Assembly: GCA_002496845.1 (NCBI GenBank)
Contig: DALQ01000017.1
Span: forward strand, 1-9,710
Length of the DNA: 9,710 nucleotides
Direction: 5' to 3'
Origin: Euryarchaeota archaeon UBA495
Lineage (GTDB): Archaea; Thermoplasmatota; Poseidoniia; Poseidoniales; Poseidoniaceae
The notes beneath the pieces were generated by a model. That model saw only the letters and a program-made list of their open reading frames with translations, did no database searches and was not told the origin of the DNA. Of the stretch, positions 1 to 5,879 are shown piece by piece (position 1 is the stretch's first letter; each line of letters begins with the position of its first letter). The position numbers were made by a program, and so were the translations under genes.

Positions 1-3000
1 GCGTTGAACCGGGCCGTGCTGGGCACGTGCCAACCTCTCTCCATGGCCGGCTCTTCGGTTGCCAGCGTCTCGCAGACCTTCGACGTGCCCCAAGGTCTCG
101 AGGAGCACGCATGGTTGGCTTTGGCCCACGGCCGTCGATCAGGTACTGCGCACGGTTCCTACGACGTCACCGTCGAAGGGCTTGATGCTCAAGGACAGGT
201 CCTTTCCACGAACTCGTCGTCGTCAAGGACGACCAGCACCTCTTGGGGAACGGACGTGACCAGGTTCAGGCCCGATCCTGCGGCTACGCAGTTGAGGGTG
301 ACCGTGGACTTCGACGTCGTCCCGACCTCGGTGGACGGGGCCTTGCACCTCGATGACGTGCTGCTGCGTGCCGTCCGCCCGTCCTTTGATTGGGTCAACG
401 GAAGCATCGCAGAAACGGCGGTGTCCACCGGCGGTCGCTCTTTCTCGTGGGGGACCGATTACGGCCAATCGCTGGTCGCTGATCTCCTCGAAGACGGCGT
501 CTCCAGCGTCAAGGGGTACGTGTACGAGCCCTACCTCACCGCCGTGGGTTCGCCTTCGGTGCTCCTCGATGCCTACGCAACAGGGTACTCCATGGCGGAA
601 GCCCACGCCATGGCCAACCAACAGATTGGGTGGATGGGGGTAGTTGTTGGCGATCCAAAGATGGCACCATACGCCGATCGATTCCATGACGTTCGTTTGG
701 TCGACGTTCGCAACGTGGCCAACGTCACCCAAGGGCTCAACGCAACCTTGGAGCTGGTGGTTGAAAACCACGGCATGAGCATGGCGGATGGCCGCCTTGA
801 GATCAGGGACGTTCAGGGTTCAACGCTGCTTTCCAGCACCAACATCACGATGCCTGCAGGGAACCTCAGCGGCTCAAGGATCGTGCTGCCACTCAACGTT
901 ACGGTTGAACGCAGCGGCTGGATCGACGTGCAAATTCGGTACATTGCCGCCGACGCTCATGGCGAGGTGGCCGTCGATGACAACCTCCTCTTGCACCGGT
1001 TTTGGAGCAACGCGCCACCGATTGTGCTCGACGCCAGATGCCTTGGGCAAGCCGCATACCGAGGTGACAACATCATCTGTGAGGTCGAGGCGACCGACGA
1101 CCTCAACGTCACCGACGTTCGCCTCGAATGGTCCGTCCGCAACGACACCACCAACGTCACATCGGCGTGGGAGGAGCTCCCACTTGGGACGTCCGATGGA
1201 CAGGTGTGGTGGAGCAGCCTCTTCCTTCCCGTAGACGCGGCGGTCATTCCTACCGGCATGCTCGACCTCCGTGCCGTCGCGATGGACGTCAGCCAAGCCA
1301 CCGCCACGCTGGACGTGCCAAATGCCTTGGAGGTGCTCAACGCCCCAAGTTCGTGGTATGGGCCGCACGTGACCGGCGTGGACGATTCACCGTGGGCGGG
1401 TGTGACGCTTCCGCCCGGGGTGCCGTTCAAAGGGCTGCCAAGGGACGCCACGTCCACGGTCAGTGCTTGCGTTTCCGACGTGGACCACGACCCGGTTGGA
1501 GAAGCGCCGGCCCTCAGCGTCCAACGCAAGAACGGCGCAGCGGTTGAATCGGTGACCATCGAAGCCTTGGGTGAGATCAACCTCAACCCCAGCCTGTCGT
1601 GCTCGGCATGGAACTTGACGCTTCCAAACGGCCTGCCGCTTGATGACCTTGATCTTTTGATTCATGCCGCAGAGGAAGAGCGTGTTCGCCGCAGGTTCAC
1701 GGTCGCTGATCAGGCGCCCTTGGTGACCCTTTCACTCCTCGACGAGGACGGTCTTGCGCTTGATCGGGCGGTGGGCGACGGCTCTGAGCGCTTGCACATC
1801 ACGTACACGGACCTCGACGATGCTGGAACTGGGGCGGTCGGCGACCTGGTCGTGTCTTGGCCGGGTCAAGCAGCCCGGGTCACGCCGTTGCAGATCAACG
1901 CAGGCACGCCACACGTCATCATCGACGTGGAAGCCCCCATCAATCCCTTGGAAGACGGGGCGCTGGTGCTCGAGGTGGACCTCGCTGGAGCGCACGGCGC
2001 AACTGTTGTCGCCTCCATCGAGCGCGACGTGGCCTTGACGCCGCCAACCATTGCCCAAGCCGTCTTGTGCGACGAACGTGGGCAAGCCGATGAACTTCGA
2101 TTTGGGATGGAAGTCTGGTTTGGCGCGAGCGTGATCAGCAGCCGTCCGCTCCAAGAAACGGTGGTCACCATCGAACAGGAGGGTTGGCGTTCCACGGCTC
2201 CTCGATGGAACCCAGGGGAATCCGAAGCCTCCCCTTCCCCTTCCTGTGCTGCACAGGTGCCCGATGACGAGCATGCTCAGTGGTTCCGTTTGCGGCCCGA
2301 CCGGGCCTTTGTCAACGGTGAAGCCAGCGTTGGCTTGCGTGCCACCGACATCGACGGAGCGAGCAGCCGATCTGTGTTGAACCTCATCCTTCGCCATGCA
2401 CCGCCTGAAATCGGCGTTGTGACGGTCAACAGCACCGGGGTTGCCGGCGACCCGGTCACATTGACGGCTGATTTGACCGACCTCGATGGAGTGCTGGGCG
2501 TGGAATGTACCCTCACGGTGGTTGACCAAGAGGGGGCCATGGTGCATGACGGAACGGCCCGTGTGGTCGCGTTCACAGAAGAAGAAGCAGAACTCAGCGC
2601 CACGTGGTTGTCGCTTGGGACCGTCAACGGTACGCTGGATCAAACCCTTCGCTGCGTGGACGTGGACGACGAGTTCGACGTCGCTGAGGTCCCCGTGGTG
2701 CTCGCAGCTGCAAACCGGTCCTCCGGGGCCGATGATGAGGGCGTTGCTCCAGAAGCGGAATCCGATGGCGTGCCGCTGCTTCTCCTTGCGGTACCTTTGC
2801 TGCTTCTTGTGGCCCTCATGACGGTGTTCTTCGCACGCTCGAAGCCGGAGGCCCTCGGGAAAGAGGCGGGTGTCGGGTTGGCTGATGCGAACCAGGACGA
2901 GCTTTGGGATCATGCACCGGCTTCACAGGCCGCCGAACTCAAACGTCCTGAGGGTTGGTCCGTGGAGCAGTACAGCGATTGGCTCAACGGTCCGTGCCCC

Positions 3001-3063
3001 GAAGGTTGGTCGGATGATGCCTGGGGCGCCTTCGTTGAGGAGCAAACTCCGTTGAATCAATGA
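1..3063 (+). CDS. Large cell-surface protein, 5'-truncated: TIGR03790-like segment, CARDB/Ig-like domains, C-terminal membrane anchor
   Basis: The frame is open to the left edge, so the gene begins outside the window; residues here are numbered from the TTG at position 4. Residues about 18-125 look like a beta-sandwich (jelly-roll/CBM-like). Residues about 126-225 resemble the C-terminal end of TIGR03790 proteins: a VVSTGGRSF-like stretch, a GYVYEPYL motif near 171 and GWMGVVVGDP at 209-218. About 232-336 resembles a CARDB domain. The rest, to about 910, is a series of Ig-like beta domains starting near 338, 480, 700 and 800, with many N-x-S/T sequons, as expected for an exported glycoprotein. 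A single helix at 922-943 is followed by the basic stop residues ARSK and a tail with two PEGWS motifs (982 and 999). It is probably anchored in the cytoplasmic membrane with the bulk outside. Adhesion, binding or a degenerate protease-like role are all possible; the substrate is unknown. Confidence 0.85.
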   Translation, partial: ALNRAVLGTCQPLSMAGSSVASVSQTFDVPQGLEEHAWLALAHGRRSGTAHGSYDVTVEGLDAQGQVLSTNSSSSRTTSTSWGTDVTRFRPDPAATQLRVTVDFDVVPTSVDGALHLDDVLLRAVRPSFDWVNGSIAETAVSTGGRSFSWGTDYGQSLVADLLEDGVSSVKGYVYEPYLTAVGSPSVLLDAYATGYSMAEAHAMANQQIGWMGVVVGDPKMAPYADRFHDVRLVDVRNVANVTQGLNATLELVVENHGMSMADGRLEIRDVQGSTLLSSTNITMPAGNLSGSRIVLPLNVTVERSGWIDVQIRYIAADAHGEVAVDDNLLLHRFWSNAPPIVLDARCLGQAAYRGDNIICEVEATDDLNVTDVRLEWSVRNDTTNVTSAWEELPLGTSDGQVWWSSLFLPVDAAVIPTGMLDLRAVAMDVSQATATLDVPNALEVLNAPSSWYGPHVTGVDDSPWAGVTLPPGVPFKGLPRDATSTVSACVSDVDHDPVGEAPALSVQRKNGAAVESVTIEALGEINLNPSLSCSAWNLTLPNGLPLDDLDLLIHAAEEERVRRRFTVADQAPLVTLSLLDEDGLALDRAVGDGSERLHITYTDLDDAGTGAVGDLVVSWPGQAARVTPLQINAGTPHVIIDVEAPINPLEDGALVLEVDLAGAHGATVVASIERDVALTPPTIAQAVLCDERGQADELRFGMEVWFGASVISSRPLQETVVTIEQEGWRSTAPRWNPGESEASPSPSCAAQVPDDEHAQWFRLRPDRAFVNGEASVGLRATDIDGASSRSVLNLILRHAPPEIGVVTVNSTGVAGDPVTLTADLTDLDGVLGVECTLTVVDQEGAMVHDGTARVVAFTEEEAELSATWLSLGTVNGTLDQTLRCVDVDDEFDVAEVPVVLAAANRSSGADDEGVAPEAESDGVPLLLLAVPLLLLVALMTVFFARSKPEALGKEAGVGLADANQDELWDHAPASQAAELKRPEGWSVEQYSDWLNGPCPEGWSDDAWGAFVEEQTPLNQ

Positions 3064-3069
3064 TGGCCG

Positions 3070-3106
3070 CGCAGTGCCCCGATTGGCCTCGGAACGGAAC
3101 ACTGCG
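3070..3106 (+). other. Imperfect stem-loop after the surface-protein gene
   Basis: The arms CGCAGTG (3070-3076) and CACTGCG (3100-3106) are exact inverted repeats. A small CCGA/TCGG hairpin (3079-3082 with 3089-3092) can nest in the loop. It lies just after the stop of the surface-protein gene and before the MC1 promoter, which suggests a 3'-end or termination structure. No U-tract follows, so termination is only a guess. Confidence 0.3.
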
Positions 3107-3147
3107 TCCCTTATGCGGCGCAGTAAGCCGTTCATTCGGAGAAATGG

Positions 3148-3156
3148 TTATAACTT
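3148..3156 (+). promoter_or_regulatory. Probable archaeal TATA box for the MC1 gene
   Basis: TTATAACTT sits in the short gap before MC1, with a purine-rich GGAGAAATGG stretch just upstream that could serve as the TFB recognition element. A start site about 25 bases downstream, near 3175, would give a very short leader that still includes the GGAGG at 3177-3181. This is pattern recognition only. Confidence 0.5.
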
Positions 3157-3176
3157 GTCTTGGACAACGAACAAAT

Positions 3177-3181
3177 GGAGG
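3177..3181 (+). promoter_or_regulatory. Shine-Dalgarno site deciding the MC1 start
   Basis: GGAGG lies 8 bases before the ATG at 3190. It supports that ATG over the in-frame TTG at 3160, which would place the ribosome site inside the coding region and add ten residues not expected in MC1 proteins. Confidence 0.7.
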
Positions 3182-3189
3182 AATACCTC

Positions 3190-3456
3190 ATGGGAGAAAA
3201 GAAGTACTTTGTGCTGATGGAAAACGGAAAGGATACGAGCCAAGTGTTCGCGAGCAAACAACCGCGTGGTGCGGCCCTTAAGGCTGCAACGCGCGGGCAC
3301 ACGAGCATTCGCCTGCGCGAGCGCGGGACGAAGCGTGTCCACGTCTTCACCGGCTCGATCTCCATGGTTGCCAAGCCCGCCAACGGGCCCGCCTGGCTGC
3401 CTGACAAGATCAAGAAGGCGAACGTCAAGAAGCAGGGCATCGAGCACCTCGACTGA
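3190..3456 (+). CDS. Archaeal chromosomal protein MC1
   Basis: The 88-residue product matches the archaeal MC1 family, small monomeric DNA-binding proteins that bend and compact DNA in the nucleoid. The family pattern is easy to follow: a K-Y-F-V-L opening strand, a G-x-x-x-x-x-V-F segment, K-Q-P-R-x-A-A-L-K-A-A near residues 24-34, an I-R-L-R-E-R-G-T-K-R-V-H-V-F core, and a P-x-W-L-P-D-K-I end with a lysine-rich tail. Its length is close to the roughly 93 residues of Methanosarcina MC1. The ATG at 3190 is chosen for its GGAGG site. The gene has its own TATA-like promoter and is followed by a strong hairpin, so it is probably transcribed alone. It may act as a major nucleoid protein here and could affect recombination by the nucleases nearby, but that link is inference. 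Confidence 0.93.
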   Translation: MGEKKYFVLMENGKDTSQVFASKQPRGAALKAATRGHTSIRLRERGTKRVHVFTGSISMVAKPANGPAWLPDKIKKANVKKQGIEHLD

Positions 3457-3499
3457 GGCTCTCGCCCGCGTTTCTACGCCATAACCCTCAGGGTCGGCC

Positions 3500-3530
3500 G
3501 CCCTCCTTGCGCTGCGGCGCAAGAAAGGGC
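3500..3530 (+). terminator. Strong GC-rich hairpin downstream of MC1
   Basis: CTTGCGC (3506-3512) and GCGCAAG (3517-3523) pair perfectly around a TGCG loop. The stem extends through a small internal loop by GCCCT (3500-3504) pairing with AGGGC (3526-3530). It lies about 45 bases after the MC1 stop, a plausible place for 3'-end formation or mRNA protection. No long T-run follows, so it is not a classic archaeal U-tract terminator. Confidence 0.4.
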
Positions 3531-3545
3531 CCCATTTCCATACCT

Positions 3546-3553
3546 CATATGTA
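3546..3553 (+). promoter_or_regulatory. Possible TATA box for the macro-domain/DacZ operon
   Basis: CATATGTA is centred about 26 bases before the ATG at 3575. That is the spacing expected if transcription begins at or near that ATG, giving a leaderless mRNA. No Shine-Dalgarno site is seen before 3575 or 3590, which fits a leaderless start. Confidence 0.35.
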
Positions 3554-3574
3554 CTCGTGCCCTTTCGGCCGTTC

Positions 3575-4201
3575 ATGGCCGAACTGTACATGGCACGAAC
3601 TTGTCGTCACGGCGTCCTTCGCGTGGTCGGTGGTGAACCGTGGCATCACGAGGGTGATATCCTCATCACGCCCGCCAACAATCGCCTCTCTGGTCGCGAA
3701 GGCATGGACGCTCGCATCCATGCCGAAGCCGGCGAGGAAATGACGCAAGCAACCCGGCAAATTTGCCTTGACCAAAGGAAGATCAACGCTCCCCCCTGTG
3801 CGGTCACCACCAACGTGGTGACGAGTCCGTTCGCCCTCAGTGACCGCTACAAGCACGTCATCCACGCGGTCGGTCCTGACTGCCGCCGCCCCAACCAGGA
3901 CGATCGTCGCCGTGACTTGCTCCCTGAAACCTATGCCAACATCTTCGAGCGTGTGGAAAGCATCGGCAACGTCCGCCGCATCGTGGCGCCTCCCATCTCC
4001 ATGGGTGTATTCGCCTACCCTCACCGTGAAGGTGCCAAGCTGACCCTTGACATCATCCTCTCGAAGTTGGACGGCGTCGAAGACCCCGGATTCAACGAGT
4101 ACATCCTCGTGGTCAAGGACCGCAATTTCATCATGAACATGCGAACGGTGTACCGAGAAAACGAGGACCAGTTCCCCGGCATGGACACAACGACGGCCTG
4201 A
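3575..4201 (+). CDS. Divergent macro-domain protein (predicted ADP-ribose/nucleotide binding or hydrolysis)
   Basis: The 208-residue protein has the order of macro-domain motifs. G-D-I-L-I-T-P-A-N-N at residues 27-36 corresponds to the usual GDIT..VNAAN segment that contacts adenine and the distal ribose. A modified loop follows, with G-R-E-G-M-D-A-R-I-H and A-E-A-G-E-E-M instead of GGGGVDGAIH. Then come Y-K-H-V-I-H-A-V-G-P near 92-101 and S-M-G-V-F-A-Y-P at 142-149, matching the phosphate loop S-x-G-I-F-G-F-P. Macro domains bind or hydrolyse ADP-ribose and related nucleotides. The ATG at 3575 is chosen from its TATA spacing; a GTG at 3557 and an ATG at 3590 are alternatives. The stop lies 9 bases before the DacZ gene, in the same frame, so the two are probably co-transcribed and translationally coupled. 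The altered glycine loop leaves the ligand and any catalysis uncertain. Confidence 0.82.
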   Translation: MAELYMARTCRHGVLRVVGGEPWHHEGDILITPANNRLSGREGMDARIHAEAGEEMTQATRQICLDQRKINAPPCAVTTNVVTSPFALSDRYKHVIHAVGPDCRRPNQDDRRRDLLPETYANIFERVESIGNVRRIVAPPISMGVFAYPHREGAKLTLDIILSKLDGVEDPGFNEYILVVKDRNFIMNMRTVYRENEDQFPGMDTTTA

Positions 4202-4205
4202 GGTG
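4200..4205 (+). promoter_or_regulatory. Shine-Dalgarno site for DacZ overlapping the macro-gene stop codon
   Basis: GAGGTG overlaps the last two bases of the TGA at 4199-4201 and lies 5 bases before GTG 4211 and 8 bases before GTG 4214. It resembles the complement of the archaeal 16S rRNA tail and suggests translational coupling between the two genes. Confidence 0.6.
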
Positions 4206-4210
4206 CGCTC

Positions 4211-5056
4211 GTGGTGGTCCTGGCTGACCTTGTTGAGGCCAGCCTCGCGGGCCGTGCTTCCTACGACCGCGCCGTTCTCATTGGGACCAACTCTCGCTCA
4301 TTGCTGGCCGCTTTGGAGCGCTTGCCAGCCTCCATGCCACGTGCCGTGTTGACCAGCCAACGCACGGTCATGGAAGCCGTGCTTGCCTCAGGCCAACCTT
4401 GCACGCTGCTTGAACAACGGCTGACCTCGCAACGCCTCGGCCTTCTGACGCACTTGCACGACTTGGTGCTGCAGACCGTTGGAGAACACCTTGCATCCCG
4501 CGAAGAGCGGTACCTTGTGGTTCTCGCTGACCCGATCGAAGGCGTGTTGGACGTCGACACCGGTTCGCTGGATTCACACAATTTGGTGACCCTAGCGGAG
4601 GAGGCCGATCTTGACCTTGACGTGCTCACCGCCGCCATCGGATTGGCCCGGAGGATCGCCGACCGTGGTCGAGAAGGCCATGCCATTGGAGCCCTGTTTG
4701 GCATTGGAAGCCTGCCCTCCATGCGACGTCATTCCAAGGCCTTGGTGCTGAATCCGTTCAAGGGTCACCCTGTGGCTCGAAGGGACATCCTACGAGAGGA
4801 CACCCACGAAACCATTCTGGAGTTTGCATGGCTGGATGGAGCGATTCTGTTCAACCGCGCTGGGGTGGCCAGCGATGCTGGACGTTACATCCAGGTGACG
4901 ACGGACGTTCCGCTTCATTCTGGTGAAGGAGGGCGCCATTTGGCCGCGAAGGCCCTCTCCCTCCAAGCAGCGGCCTTGGCCATCTGCGTGTCCAGCGGTG
5001 GGCGGATCAGCGTTTATTGGCGTGGAAGGACTCGGTACAGCATCCAAGTCAGCTGA
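4211..5056 (+). CDS. dacZ: DacZ-type diadenylate cyclase (c-di-AMP synthase)
   Basis: The 281-residue protein ends in a DAC domain, which joins two ATP into cyclic di-AMP. Both signature motifs are present: D-G-A at 209-211 and G-R-H-L-A-A at 241-246, spaced as usual, with G-H-A-I-G-A-L-F-G-I-G at 156-166, L-N-P-F-K-G-H at 180-186 and a final S-S-G-G-x-I-S-V-Y strand. Residues 1 to about 125 form an alpha/beta domain with no membrane helix, matching the N-terminal domain of soluble euryarchaeal DacZ rather than membrane-bound bacterial CdaA. It is therefore expected in the cytosol, with a role in osmotic or potassium homeostasis inferred from other archaea. The start is GTG 4211 (GTG 4214 is equally possible), after a GAGGTG site that overlaps the macro-gene stop. 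Its 3' end overlaps the convergent nuclease gene by 8 bp. The RHLAA form, in place of RHRAA, is a mild variation. Confidence 0.92.
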   Translation: MVVLADLVEASLAGRASYDRAVLIGTNSRSLLAALERLPASMPRAVLTSQRTVMEAVLASGQPCTLLEQRLTSQRLGLLTHLHDLVLQTVGEHLASREERYLVVLADPIEGVLDVDTGSLDSHNLVTLAEEADLDLDVLTAAIGLARRIADRGREGHAIGALFGIGSLPSMRRHSKALVLNPFKGHPVARRDILREDTHETILEFAWLDGAILFNRAGVASDAGRYIQVTTDVPLHSGEGGRHLAAKALSLQAAALAICVSSGGRISVYWRGRTRYSIQVS

Positions 5057-5879
5057 TGCCTTCCATTTTTGCCACGGCTTCGGCCATGCTGAGTTCGCCA
5101 CGGGCCACCTCCAACGCCAGACCAGACGGGAGGGTCAACCGACCTTCCGTCCATTCACGGCTCTGGCGCTGCACGTCGCGCACCATGCCTTCCCACCGTG
5201 GGTCGTCCGGAACCAACCCCATGGCTCGACCACGCAAACGGTGGATGCGGCGGGCCGCACCGATGTGGTCATGACGTGCCAGCCCTTTCGACGTTCTCCG
5301 TTCGTCGACGAGTTCGACCGCATGTCCCGTGTCAAAGAGGTCCCGAAGGATACGGTTGCGCACGCCGGGGTCGCCGTCGCCCACGCGCACCAACGTTGGG
5401 CGATTGTCGTGTGCTTCACTCAGTTCTCTGACCACGCGGACCACATCGTCGGGCCGGTCCAATTGCTTGGCGCCCTCCTCGCGTCCGTCCACGGACCAAA
5501 CCACACCAGGGCGTGGTCCCGGATCGACGCCAATCACCACTCGGCGCTTCCCAGTGGTCGTCCCGGCGTTTCGCAACGCCTTCGCCAAATCCGATTCGAG
5601 GTGGTCTCGGCGAAGCCCAAGTTCTCCGCTTCCGCACTCTTCGACCGTGCTCAGCACCACCTGGACGTCGTGGGGCACGGCTTCGTCGGTTTCGAGATGG
5701 CATGGGCGATGACCGAGGCTCCGAAGGAGGATAAGCACCTGGTGCACCCACGTGAAATCAGCGCTCCGAACGCCGATGCGGGCCACGCTTCGGCGATGTG
5801 GCAGAGGGATTTGAAGCCCATCACGGACCTTGCAATCCTCGGACATCATCAAAAACCATTGACGCCGTTCTTCGGCCAT
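5049..5879 (-). CDS. RuvC/YqgF-like predicted RNase H-fold nuclease
   Basis: With the ATG at 5877-5879 the product has 276 residues. The first 105 or so form an alpha/beta domain opening with a hydrophobic strand and S-E-D (W-F-L-M-M-S-E-D, residues 8-15). The C-terminal half is an RNase H-like fold: V-V-I-G-V-D-P-G at 114-121 with D119 as the likely first metal-binding acid, V-G-D-G-D-P-G near 166-172, V-D-E-R-R-T-S at 191-197 (E193; compare the DER-x-T/S of YqgF), and D-H-I-G-A-A-R-R-I at 204-212 as the last acidic motif. RuvC is a Holliday junction resolvase and YqgF a relative acting on nucleic acid; the substrate here is unknown. The start shares its CATG with the divergent Hjc gene; 5849 and 5846 are alternative starts but would cut off the first strand. 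The 3' end overlaps dacZ by 8 bp. The nuclease fold is fairly sure, the exact activity is not. Confidence 0.8.
   Translation of the reverse strand: MAEERRQWFLMMSEDCKVRDGLQIPLPHRRSVARIGVRSADFTWVHQVLILLRSLGHRPCHLETDEAVPHDVQVVLSTVEECGSGELGLRRDHLESDLAKALRNAGTTTGKRRVVIGVDPGPRPGVVWSVDGREEGAKQLDRPDDVVRVVRELSEAHDNRPTLVRVGDGDPGVRNRILRDLFDTGHAVELVDERRTSKGLARHDHIGAARRIHRLRGRAMGLVPDDPRWEGMVRDVQRQSREWTEGRLTLPSGLALEVARGELSMAEAVAKMEGIS
5847..5857 (+). promoter_or_regulatory. Weak A-rich promoter candidate for the Hjc-like gene
   Basis: CATCAAAAACC is the only A/T-rich run about 26 bases before the ATG at 5878, where a TATA element for a leaderless transcript would lie. It falls inside the 5' coding region of the opposite-strand nuclease gene. 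It is a poor TATA match. Confidence 0.2.

Noticed and set aside
1732..2913. A long open frame of 393 codons on the minus strand within the surface-protein gene
   Set aside because: It is antisense to a well-supported gene with clear domains and a membrane anchor, gives a His/Arg-rich sequence without motifs, and is a product of the high G+C codon pattern.
3160..3189. TTG start ten codons before the ATG of MC1
   Set aside because: The GGAGG at 3177-3181 would fall inside the coding region and MC1 proteins begin close to the K-Y-F-V-L strand.
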